Assembly: GCF_905221025.1 (NCBI RefSeq)
Contig: NZ_CAJNBL010000028.1
Coordinates: 1 to 64,000, forward strand
Source: Candidatus Nitrotoga fabula
Lineage (GTDB): Bacteria > Pseudomonadota > Gammaproteobacteria > Burkholderiales > Gallionellaceae
Length of the DNA: 64,000 bases
Direction: 5' to 3'
Shown in pieces: positions 29,621 to 37,728 of the stretch. The stretch's first letter is position 1, and every line of letters starts with the position of its first letter. The translations under genes and the position numbers were made by a program. The notes beneath the pieces were generated by a model. The model worked only from the letters and a program-made list of their open reading frames with translations. It had not been told where the DNA came from and did not search any database.

Positions 29621-32239
29621 GTGATTGCTTTTTCGGGGGAACGTGTGCTTCTCTTTTCCAGCTTGTTGCGGCCCAAATCTGGCCCAATCCCGGATACACA
29701 GGCTGCACCGGACGGTTACTGGTGCCTGCCGACCGAAAATCTGGTTGCAGAGCTGGAATCCGATGTAATCAACGGATTGTCTCCGCGTCAGGCCGGTGCC
29801 CGGCTGAAGCGATTCGGGCGAAATGCCCTGGGGACGCTGAACAGAGGAAACGCGCTGGGGCTGTTCCTGAACCAGTTCAAAAGCCCGCTGGTACTGATAC
29901 TGATCGTCGCCTCGATCATCTCGATGGTCGCTGCAGACTGGATGGATGCTGGCGTAATTCTCGCGATCGTCTTTGGTAGCACCGTTCTGGGTTTTGCGCA
30001 GGAATACATTGCCGGCAATGCAATCGAAAAACTGCGATCAAAAATTACCATTCATTCGAAAATCCTGCGAGACGGGCAACTTCATACCCTGCCATCCAGC
30101 CGGGTGGTACAGGGCGACATAGTGCAGCTTTCAGCTGGCAGTCTGATCCCGGCGGATGGAGTCGTGCTGGAGTCGAAGGATTTTTTTGTCAATCAGGCAG
30201 TACTTACGGGCGAAACTTTTCCGGTCGAAAAAAGGCCAGGAGCCGTCCCTGCGGATGCGGCGCTGGCCGAACGCAACAACTGTGTATTCATGGGCACCAG
30301 CGTGAGCAGCGGTACGGCTCGCGTCCTGATCGTCCAGACTGGTAAGGCGACCGTTTTCGGACAGATCGCGGCCAAACTTGCACTGCGCCCCCAGATGACC
30401 GAATTCGAGCGCGGTATACAGCGCTTTGGTTACCTGCTTACGCGCATCATGCTGGTGATGGTAGTGGCAGTTCTCGCTATCAACATTTTCATGGCCAAGC
30501 CACCCATTGACTCACTGCTGTTTGCCCTTGCGCTGGCCGTGGGTCTCGCCCCGGAGCTATTGCCGGCAATCGTTAGTATCACGCTTTCGCATGGCGCCAA
30601 GCGCATGGCCAGGCACGGGGTCATCGTGCGCCGGTTGAATTCCATCGAAAACCTCGGCAGTATGGATGTGTTATGCACGGACAAGACTGGCACGTTGACA
30701 GCAGGTGTGGTCGAACTCAATGGTGCGGTCGATCCTGCTGGGCAAGCGTGTACGGAAGTGCTGCGGCTGGCCGGTATCAATGCAAAATTCCAGTCGGGAC
30801 TGGTTAATCCGCTGGATGAAGCGTTGCTGGACGCGATAAGAAAAACCGGGATTGATCTTTCATCCTTGCACAAAGTGGACGAGATTCCCTACGACTTTGT
30901 CCGCAAGTGCCTGTCTGTAGTGGCAGCGGATGCCTCCGGGGCGCGTACGTTGATCACCAAAGGCGCACTCGACAAGATACTGGCGCTATGCGTCAGTGCA
31001 GGGGACGATGCCGCGCCGCTTGACGCTGCCATGCTCGCTGGCATAGAAGCACGCCTGGAAAAATGGAGCAGCCAGGGTTATCGTGTGCTCGGGGTAGCAT
31101 CGCGGGCGATTGAATTTCGCAGCGAACCGTATACGCGCGCAGATGAACAAGGGCTGAATTTTGCCGGTTTTCTGCTCTTTCTGGATCCGCCCAAAGCGGA
31201 TGTACACCAGACCCTTGCCGATCTGGTTCAGCGTGGAGTGCAGGTCAAGATCATCACAGGCGATAACCGCAAGGTGGCGCGGCATGTCGCTGAAGCAGTC
31301 CGTCTTCCGGTTGCGCAGATCCTGACCGGCAGGGAGTTGAATGACATGGGGGACGAGGCTCTCATGCATGTGGCTGGGCGTACCACAGTGTTTGCGGAGG
31401 TCGACCCGAACCAGAAGGAGCGCATTATCCTCGCACTGCAGAAAACGGGTCATGTGGTCGGTTATATGGGGGATGGCATCAACGACGCGCTAGCCCTGCA
31501 TGCAGCGGATGTAGGGATCTCGGTGGATACGGCGGTGGATGTGGCCAAGGATGCGGCGGATTTCGTATTGCTACACAAGGATCTGGATATTTTGCGCCTG
31601 GGAATCGACGAAGGTCGCAGGACATTCGCCAACACCCTAAAGTACATTCTCACCACGATCAGTGCTAATTTCGGCAACATGTTCAGTATGGCCGTGGCGT
31701 CGGTTTTTCTGCCATTTTTGCCGTTGCTTGCTTCGCAAATCCTGCTCAACAATTTCCTGTCCGATATTCCGGCCACTGCGATTGCCGGTGACCGGGTAGA
31801 CCAGGAATGGGTATCGGTTCCGCGCCGGTGGGACACGGTCTTTATCCGCAATTACATGGTGTGGTTCGGGTTGCTGAGCTCGGTATTCGATATCCTGACG
31901 TTTGGTGTGCTACTGTGGGTGTTCCAGGCCGCACCGGAAGAATTCCGCACGGGCTGGTTCATCGAATCCCTGCTGACGGAACTGGTGATTGCACTGGTTG
32001 TCCGTACCCGGCGTCCGTTTTATCGTAGCCGGCCGGGAAATCTGTTGTTAATCAGTACTGTGATAATAGTGATTATTGCCCTGATCTTGCCATATCTCCC
32101 ATTCAGCCCGATTTTTGGTTTCGTTCCATTACCTACTCCGTTGCTGCTGAGCATGATCGGCCTGACCCTGGCTTATGTTTTTGTGGTCGAAGCAGCGAAG
32201 AGAAAATTCTACTCGTATGCAGGGATTGACAATAAATAG
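29621..32239 (+). CDS. mgtA: Magnesium-translocating P-type ATPase (MgtA-like)
   Basis: P-type ATPase of 872 residues with the order actuator, phosphorylation and C-terminal membrane domains. Seen: AQEYIAGNAIEKLRS, the actuator VLTGETFPVEK, the phosphorylation site CTDKTGTLT (Asp near residue 354), KIITGDNRKVA and MGDGINDALALHAADVGIS hinge. The C-terminal half ends with LLLSMIGLTLAYVFVVE and about six helices. The absence of Cys-rich metal domains and the overall pattern favour Mg2+ import. GTG 29621 and GTG 29645 (after GGGGGAAC) are both possible starts. Confidence 0.88.
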   Translation: MIAFSGERVLLFSSLLRPKSGPIPDTQAAPDGYWCLPTENLVAELESDVINGLSPRQAGARLKRFGRNALGTLNRGNALGLFLNQFKSPLVLILIVASIISMVAADWMDAGVILAIVFGSTVLGFAQEYIAGNAIEKLRSKITIHSKILRDGQLHTLPSSRVVQGDIVQLSAGSLIPADGVVLESKDFFVNQAVLTGETFPVEKRPGAVPADAALAERNNCVFMGTSVSSGTARVLIVQTGKATVFGQIAAKLALRPQMTEFERGIQRFGYLLTRIMLVMVVAVLAINIFMAKPPIDSLLFALALAVGLAPELLPAIVSITLSHGAKRMARHGVIVRRLNSIENLGSMDVLCTDKTGTLTAGVVELNGAVDPAGQACTEVLRLAGINAKFQSGLVNPLDEALLDAIRKTGIDLSSLHKVDEIPYDFVRKCLSVVAADASGARTLITKGALDKILALCVSAGDDAAPLDAAMLAGIEARLEKWSSQGYRVLGVASRAIEFRSEPYTRADEQGLNFAGFLLFLDPPKADVHQTLADLVQRGVQVKIITGDNRKVARHVAEAVRLPVAQILTGRELNDMGDEALMHVAGRTTVFAEVDPNQKERIILALQKTGHVVGYMGDGINDALALHAADVGISVDTAVDVAKDAADFVLLHKDLDILRLGIDEGRRTFANTLKYILTTISANFGNMFSMAVASVFLPFLPLLASQILLNNFLSDIPATAIAGDRVDQEWVSVPRRWDTVFIRNYMVWFGLLSSVFDILTFGVLLWVFQAAPEEFRTGWFIESLLTELVIALVVRTRRPFYRSRPGNLLLISTVIIVIIALILPYLPFSPIFGFVPLPTPLLLSMIGLTLAYVFVVEAAKRKFYSYAGIDNK

Positions 32240-33006
32240 AAGAATGAAGTTGAGCATGCTGGAGCTGAATAGAAAAGCGGGATATTCATGAGAAGGGGAG
32301 AAAAATATGTCCGGTATGTAAACCGGAGTGGAGTTGCGTGCCATTTGGTGGATACTGATTGCTCCATTTACAGGAGTTTGATCATGCCCGGATAAACCAA
32401 TCCGGCCTATCCTGCAGAATTTCGCCAGCGGAAGGTGGAAAGACGCAACCCGGGTAAAAAACCCGGCACAGCTATCCAGGGGGTTGGGCGATCTCCCTGA
32501 TTGCTGGCCCTCACCTGAATGACTGGATCACCCGTTGACAGGCAGCTGGGATGACCATTGGGGGTGTCCGTTGGTGGCGACTTTCTGTTCATCTACACCC
32601 CCGATGACGCTGGCAAGCACGGTTTGGTGCTGATTGTTTACAGCGGTACTCTCACCGCACTGTTCTTGTGGCTTCGAAAGAAAGTCGTCTGCCATGTGAG
32701 GCGATGAAAGACTGGAAAATCAGGGAGGAAATGTTGCTACAAGACAGCCTCTGCAAATCCGGGTGTGATTCACTCTCTGGAATTTGTCATCACTGTAGCG
32801 GTTAGCCAAAGGTGCGGGTAATAGAGCAGCAAGAAAGGTTGTAGGTTTCTCGACTGGATGAATGGGATTGTTCCAACTATCCAGTTTCAATTTGCTGTGA
32901 TTTGAAAGGGCGGAATAAGCTTGGACGGCAAAAGTTCCAGTGAGAAAAATCCTCTGTATGAATGTAACGAAATAATCATAATGAAATTATTGAACCGGAA
33001 AATTTT
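32240..33006. other. Gene-poor region with a repeat and decayed sequence
   Basis: Holds copy 1 of the 158-bp repeat (32341-32498). A short frame ending at TGA 32705-32707 (GGDFLFIYTPDDAGKHGLVL then IVYSGTLTALFLWL) looks like the end of a lost membrane-protein gene, without a recognisable start. Confidence 0.4.
32341..32498 (+). repeat. 158-bp dispersed repeat, copy 1 (IS3-type orfA start remnant)
   Basis: Matches 42303-42460 over the whole length without gaps, with blocks such as TTTACAGGAGTTTGATCATG and GCACAGCTATCCAGGGGGTT shared exactly. After an ATG the frame contains NPAYPAEFRQ, the usual start of IS3-family OrfA transposases, broken here by a stop. The final 27 bases equal the 3' end of cca at copy 2. 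Confidence 0.75.
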
Positions 33007-33508
33007 ATGATCACCTATATGTACCTTACATCTGTCCATATTTTCAAACAGTTATTAAACAGCCACGCAATATTTTAATCAAGACGGAAGACCATGCTGC
33101 GGAGAAAAAATTGATTCAGCCGTACTCCTGGAGGCCAGGTTATATCCGGACATGTTTCCCGTAATTCGCCAGGTGCAAATTGCCACCGATTTTGCCAAGA
33201 GTGCCTCTGTCCGCGATTGGCGGGTGTGGAAGTACCGGTGTTTGGCGACCATGAAGGAAATTTCACCGAACTGAAGGAACGAATTGGAAAGACGCTGTTA
33301 TTTATCGAAAGCCTGACACCCACGCAATTTTAAGGCAGCGAGACACGAGAAACCGTATTGCGTCCGGGCACGCCTAAAAAATGTTTGGACATGCGTATTT
33401 GACCAGCTATGGCTTACCGCAATTTTTTTCCATGTGACTTCAGCCTACGCGATTCTGCGGCACAATGGCCTGAATGTGGGTAAGGGGGATTTTATGGGTA
33501 TCTTCTAA
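33007..33508 (+). pseudogene. DUF1993 family protein, frameshifted
   Basis: Pieces of one DUF1993-type protein are spread over three frames. Start ATG 33007 (YMYLTSVHIFKQLLN); then LEARLYPDMFPVIRQVQIAT and DFAKSASVR in one frame; GVEVPVFGDHEGNFTELKER then IGKTLLFIESLTP in another; and FHVTSAYAILRHNGLNVGKG ending FMGIF at TAA 33506-33508. Several frameshifts and an internal stop separate them. The family's function is not known. Confidence 0.8.
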
Positions 33509-33708
33509 AATAGAGTGCTCTGAGCAGTTGACGCTGGTTTACATATGGCAATTTAACGGTAATTGTCCTCCAATCAAGGCGCTTTTTGACGTAAGAATTG
33601 CGCAGGTTGCGTTATCGTTTTAGAGCGGATGCATGGTTTTTGGAAAATTTTTGAGCAACGGATAGCGTTTTTTAGCTTTTTACTATACAAATGTTGGAGG
33701 GTAGCAAA

Positions 33709-34686
33709 TTGGATAGCGTAAATCTTTCGGTATTAAAAACTCTTAATGACTGGCAGTCCACCGATACTCCTGTATGGTTGTTCACAGTCGTCGAAACTTT
33801 TGGCTCCAGTCCGCGCCCCCTTGGTGCCATGCTCGCCTTGAGATTGGATGGTCTTGCTGTAGGTTCTGTATCTGGCGGCTGCATTGAAGATGATCTGATC
33901 AAGCGTGCACAACGCTTCGAATTACCAACCGATCATGCAGAGATCCTGACCTATGGCTTAACCCAGGAAGAGACTTTGCGCTTTAGGCTGCCATGCGGCG
34001 GGGTAATGCGTCTGGTTGTTGAGCCCGCTGGGCAGGCAGATTGGGTTCGGAAAGTCCTGGAGCGCATATCCCGGCATCAACTGGTGCGAAGGGATCTGGA
34101 TTTAAAAACGTTACAGGTTACGCTAAATGAAGGGCTCCCCGAGGATACGGTTACCTATAACAATGGGATACTTGCAACAGTCTTTGGTCCTCGTTGGCAA
34201 ATGCTCATCATTGGTGCAGGCCAGGTTTCCAGCTATCTGGCAAGAATGGCACAAGCACTGGACTATAATGTAATCGTTTGTGATCCGCGCGAGGAAATGA
34301 GGGAAACATGGGATGTCGCGGACACGATGCTGAGCAAGGAAATGCCGGATGATGCGGTATTGGCGCTTCCGGTTAATAGCCGCACTGCGGTCATTGCGCT
34401 CACGCACGACCTTAAGTTGGACGATATGGCACTACTAGAGGCATTAAAATCATCAGCATTTTATGTTGGTGCCATTGGTTCGAAATCAAATAACGATAAA
34501 CGCCGTCAGCGACTTGCATTATTTGATCTTACAGAAGAAGAAATTGGCAGGTTGCATGGTCCGGTTGGATTGAATATCTCCAGTCGTACTCCACCCGAAA
34601 TTGCAATAGCGATCCTGGCTGAACTTATACAAGTCCGTTCAGAGCAAAGAAAGACTGTGAGTCTGTCTGCTAATTGTAATATGTAG
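33709..34686 (+). CDS. xdhC: XdhC-family molybdenum hydroxylase maturation factor
   Basis: XdhC-type proteins bind and sulfurate the molybdenum cofactor for xanthine-dehydrogenase-like enzymes. The sequence shows VETFGSSPRPLGAMLALR, VGSVSGGCIEDDL, a Rossmann segment LIIGAGQVSSYLARMAQA and FYVGAIGSKSNNDKRRQRL. I favour TTG 33709, giving the family's usual MDSVNLSVLKTLNDW start (325 residues) with GGAGG eight bases upstream; ATG 33691 would add six residues. The final codons lie at the edge of the left inverted repeat. Partner genes (iorA/iorB, mocA) lie beyond the inserted cassette. Confidence 0.9.
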   Translation: MDSVNLSVLKTLNDWQSTDTPVWLFTVVETFGSSPRPLGAMLALRLDGLAVGSVSGGCIEDDLIKRAQRFELPTDHAEILTYGLTQEETLRFRLPCGGVMRLVVEPAGQADWVRKVLERISRHQLVRRDLDLKTLQVTLNEGLPEDTVTYNNGILATVFGPRWQMLIIGAGQVSSYLARMAQALDYNVIVCDPREEMRETWDVADTMLSKEMPDDAVLALPVNSRTAVIALTHDLKLDDMALLEALKSSAFYVGAIGSKSNNDKRRQRLALFDLTEEEIGRLHGPVGLNISSRTPPEIAIAILAELIQVRSEQRKTVSLSANCNM

Positions 34687-34798
34687 TAATCCAGACCTCA
34701 TCTGACAGATTCTGTCTGATGTTCGGCCATAGCGGTCAATTCACTTTTTTGCATTTCGTCCGCTTTTGTATCTACTGCGGAAGTTCGAATCTCTTCGG
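34681..34798 (+). repeat. Left arm of 118-bp inverted repeat bounding a two-gene cassette
   Basis: Matches the reverse complement of 36794-36911 over 118 bases without gaps; by eye 13 positions differ (about 89% identity). Exact shared blocks include GTTCGGCCATAGCGG, TTTTTTGCATTTCGT and CGCTTTTGTATCTACTGC. The outer end coincides with the xdhC stop codon. Confidence 0.9.
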
Positions 34799-35044
34799 TC
34801 ACACCATGTAAGTGTAATAACGGGCACAACTTGGTCGCCGAATGTCACTTAAAAGCTAATTCGATAGGCGCTACCAACCTCTTGGTTTACCACGCATACA
34901 CACGCGAGCCGTTCTTTATTTGAAGTGGCCTATATATTTTGACATATGGTTAATTGTATGATCTGGTGATATATTTCATTGAGATGTTTTTATAGCCCCC
35001 CGTGTTACCTGAACGGGGAAATAATATTTGTAGAGAACATTAAG

Positions 35045-35590
35045 ATGGCAAAAGAAACCAAGAAATTATCTTTTGATGAGTTTGCAGATGAGCTACTTGT
35101 AGAGACTCAGCCGAGAGCATTGATTATTTTGGCTTCATCTCAAATAGATTATCTACTAAGGAGTATTCTTGAGCAATACTTATGGCCCAAGTCAGCAAAA
35201 CTCAAAGAAGAGGATGAGTTACTCGATGGAGATCGCCCTTTGGGAACGTTCAGTTCACGAATCAAACTAGCAAAAAGAGTTGGCATTATTGATAATGAAC
35301 TGTATGACTTATTAAATAAGCTGAGGGAAATCCGGAATATTGCTGCCCATTGGATTGTTTTTGGTGTTTCGGACTCGCCATTGCGGGAAAATGTCAAAGA
35401 ACTACGTTCGAGAGTAGCTGGCCGAAAGTCCTTCAAACTTACTACAAATAAGTATTTTCTGAACGAGGATTTGTCCAATGTAGAATCGCTACAATCTGTA
35501 TTACTAACAATTTGTGTGATAGTTGCCAGTATAGAAAGTGTGGCTGACAAATTGTCATTGCGAAACAATAAACCTATCGTTTTTGACTGA
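35045..35590 (+). CDS. MltR/HEPN-like protein of the inverted-repeat cassette
   Basis: A 181-residue, mostly helical protein, AT-rich compared with its surroundings. ALIILASSQIDYLLRSILEQ and LLNKLREIRNIAAHWIVFG resemble MltR-type proteins. R97-NIAA-H102 has the R-x4-H spacing of HEPN ribonuclease motifs. HEPN proteins are frequent toxins in phage-defence and toxin-antitoxin systems; whether this one cleaves RNA is inference. ATG 35045 follows AGAG nine bases upstream; the frame is open from 34979 but that part has no ribosome binding site. The partner gene starts five bases after the stop. Confidence 0.7.
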   Translation: MAKETKKLSFDEFADELLVETQPRALIILASSQIDYLLRSILEQYLWPKSAKLKEEDELLDGDRPLGTFSSRIKLAKRVGIIDNELYDLLNKLREIRNIAAHWIVFGVSDSPLRENVKELRSRVAGRKSFKLTTNKYFLNEDLSNVESLQSVLLTICVIVASIESVADKLSLRNNKPIVFD

Positions 35591-35595
35591 GGCTC

Positions 35596-36711
35596 ATGGA
35601 AAAAGAAACTCAACAATTAATAAAGCTCAGCGTTCCCGTTATTCGGGGCCGTGTATTAGGGGTTAATGCTTATAGAGGCTTCGCTAAGTTATGCGATCTA
35701 GCTGACATTTCAAAAGCTGACATATACGACCAAAATTCAAATCCATTAGGTACACAGAGAGATTTAAGTGTTTCTCATGCTAAAGATGCGTATGAGTATG
35801 TCAAATCCAAAGAGCTTGGATTTTGGCCTGAGGTATTCTTATGCGCTCGGAAACGGAATGTCATTACGTTCACACCAATTTCAGATGAAAATCCAGAAAT
35901 TGGAATTCTAGAATTGGATGTGAGGGAGATATTTACTTCACCTGAAATTGCGATTTCAAGGATTGATGGTAATCACAGATTGCATTTTGCCAATGGAAGA
36001 GAAAAGGGCTATTCAAAAATTGAAAAAATAGCATCGTTTTGCCTTGCATATGAGCTTTCGCGTGAAGATGAAATTCAATTATTTAAAGACATCAACAAAA
36101 ATCAGAAACCCATGAATACTAGTCACCTTGATGGTATCGAGGTGCGATTAACTCCAGAAGAGTATCTAAAAAGAAGAGATCCGGAGCTATATATTGCTCA
36201 GAAACTTGGAGATGATGATAAGAGTGTCTTTCACAACAGAGTCTTCAAAGGAGGAAAAAAGGGGAGCGCCGTAGATTTGCCTTTAAGATCTGTAAAAACA
36301 GGTATCGAATATATGCTATCAAGGTCTACGCAGCTTCCTCGCTTGGAGGATGCGGAGGCAAAGTACCGTGTTATTCGAAACTATTTTGCTGCATTTAAAT
36401 CATGGCAGCCAAAATCATGGTCTAATCCAAAAGAATACATAACGCTTCGTGGTGCAGGATTTTGGGCCGTTTGTTTCATTGGTGCTCATGTGATTGATAG
36501 GGCATTAATTCAAGGAAAATTTGATGAAGAGTCTATGTTAAAGATTTTATCTTCAGGTAAGGAATGGGATTGGTCTAAGAGCGGTGATTTTAAGGGCTAC
36601 AGTGGAAGAGGCGGGGCTTTAGAAATAAGCAAGCAGGTTTCGAGTAAACTTCATGATGAAGAACGAATGTCTACCAAAGAGCTTTTTGCAAGCATTATGT
36701 CGATTGACTAG
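35596..36711 (+). CDS. DGQHR-domain (DndB/ParB-like) protein of the inverted-repeat cassette
   Basis: A 371-residue protein. SRIDGNHRLHFANG (residues 121-134) is a variant of the DGQHR motif (here DGNHR, 124-128) and FKDINKNQKPMN (163-174) is the second conserved block of this ParB-nuclease-like family, which includes DndB of phosphorothioation systems. The C-terminal 150 residues (from about KTGIEYMLSR) are helical and not recognised. The gene is AT-rich and almost contiguous with the HEPN-like gene, with GAGG just before ATG 35596. No dndACDE genes are nearby, so the pair looks like a stand-alone module. Confidence 0.75.
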   Translation: MEKETQQLIKLSVPVIRGRVLGVNAYRGFAKLCDLADISKADIYDQNSNPLGTQRDLSVSHAKDAYEYVKSKELGFWPEVFLCARKRNVITFTPISDENPEIGILELDVREIFTSPEIAISRIDGNHRLHFANGREKGYSKIEKIASFCLAYELSREDEIQLFKDINKNQKPMNTSHLDGIEVRLTPEEYLKRRDPELYIAQKLGDDDKSVFHNRVFKGGKKGSAVDLPLRSVKTGIEYMLSRSTQLPRLEDAEAKYRVIRNYFAAFKSWQPKSWSNPKEYITLRGAGFWAVCFIGAHVIDRALIQGKFDEESMLKILSSGKEWDWSKSGDFKGYSGRGGALEISKQVSSKLHDEERMSTKELFASIMSID

Positions 36712-36777
36712 CAGGTTTTAATTAACAAACGAAATTAATCAATGGATTGATAGTTTTGTTTTTCAGTGCCCAGATTC

Positions 36778-36803
36778 ATCTCTTCGGGCGCGCCCGAAGA
36801 GAT
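36778..36803. repeat. 26-bp perfect palindrome at the inner edge of the right arm
   Basis: Arms ATCTCTTCGGGCG (36778-36790) and CGCCCGAAGAGAT (36791-36803) are perfectly complementary with no spacer. The second arm overlaps the inner end of the right inverted repeat. It lies 66 bases after the DGQHR gene; there is no T-run, so a recombination or binding site is as likely as a terminator. Confidence 0.7.
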
Positions 36804-36911
36804 TCGAACTTCTGCAGTAGATACAAAAGCGAACGAAATGCAAAAAAATGAATTGGCCGCTATGGCCGAACAACGGACAATGTCTGGCAGTTGAAGTCTG
36901 GACTACTACAT
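36794..36911 (-). repeat. Right arm of 118-bp inverted repeat bounding a two-gene cassette
   Basis: Reverse-complement counterpart of 34681-34798, same length, about 13 mismatches. Its outer end is 43 bases from the stop of the mocA-like gene. With the left arm it encloses about 2.0 kb containing only the HEPN-like and DGQHR genes. Confidence 0.9.
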
Positions 36912-36954
36912 GTAATAGTACCTGGGATGAAAGTATCCTTGGGGATTCTGCCCC

Positions 36955-37533
36955 TTAAATTCCTGCCAGATCCGCTTGGGTATCAATGTCCATCAATATT
37001 CCGGGATCTTCACATTCGAAAGTATGTACCTCATCCTGGTGGCTTTTGATTACCGATCGTGCACCTTCATCCCCCTGTAGTTTTTCAAGTTCACTTCGAA
37101 ACTTTGCCGCGAAGCCTACAGGGTGCCCCCGGGAGCCTTGATAGGTTGGCAACACGATGGAATGATTCTCTTGACTAAGCTTTTTGGCCACCATTTCAAT
37201 AGAATCCGGCCGGATAAATGGCATGTCAGCCAAAGCAATTATAAAACCACCGCTGGATTCAGGAAGCTTTGCAGCGTATTTCGTTGCAGCGGCCAAGCTA
37301 TATGCCATGCCTTGTTCATTCATGCACGTCACTACCTGGAGTCCAGCAAGTTCCAATTGCTTAGCCAGTTTCTGGCTGTCAGGCTGAACCACCGCGATAG
37401 AAACCGGGAGAACGTCAATCAGGTTTATTGCTGACGTAGCACCGATTGAAGCACCGTTGGGCAGAAGATGAAGAAGCTTATTGGTTTTACCAAATCTTCG
37501 AGAAAATCCTGCCGCTAGCAGAATACCGATCAC
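36955..37533 (-). CDS. mocA: MobA/MocA-like nucleotidyltransferase for molybdenum cofactor
   Basis: A 192-residue NTP transferase. GILLAAGFSRRFGKTNKLL is the nucleotide-binding signature, ALADMPFI carries the metal-binding Asp, and SRGHPVGF and DIDTQADL are typical of MocA, which adds CMP to molybdopterin for xanthine-dehydrogenase-family enzymes. It lies 195 bases downstream of the iorB-like gene on the same strand and converges on xdhC across the inserted cassette, supporting a role in maturing that hydroxylase. Confidence 0.85.
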   Translation of the reverse strand: MIGILLAAGFSRRFGKTNKLLHLLPNGASIGATSAINLIDVLPVSIAVVQPDSQKLAKQLELAGLQVVTCMNEQGMAYSLAAATKYAAKLPESSGGFIIALADMPFIRPDSIEMVAKKLSQENHSIVLPTYQGSRGHPVGFAAKFRSELEKLQGDEGARSVIKSHQDEVHTFECEDPGILMDIDTQADLAGI

Positions 37534-37728
37534 TTTGAACCACCTGTCCTATGATCTCCTGTAACGATTGACCATGCCAGATTTATGTATTCTTTAAAAC
37601 CGGTTTGAATTTTGGCGTAAAGCACAACAGGCAACCTGAATCCTATAGCGACAGATTTATTAGCCTTTGGCCATTCAAGCCATTCCTCACTTCCAGAATT
37701 GGCTTGAATCCCGGGTTTTCTGACCAGG

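Noticed and set aside
34681..34805. A tRNA gene at the left inverted repeat
   Set aside because: Only the T-arm-like part and a CACCA end are present; no acceptor pairing, D-arm or anticodon arm can be drawn.
34939..34962. TTGACA and TATGAT as the promoter of the HEPN-like gene
   Set aside because: The spacer is only 12 bases, too short for a normal sigma-70 promoter.
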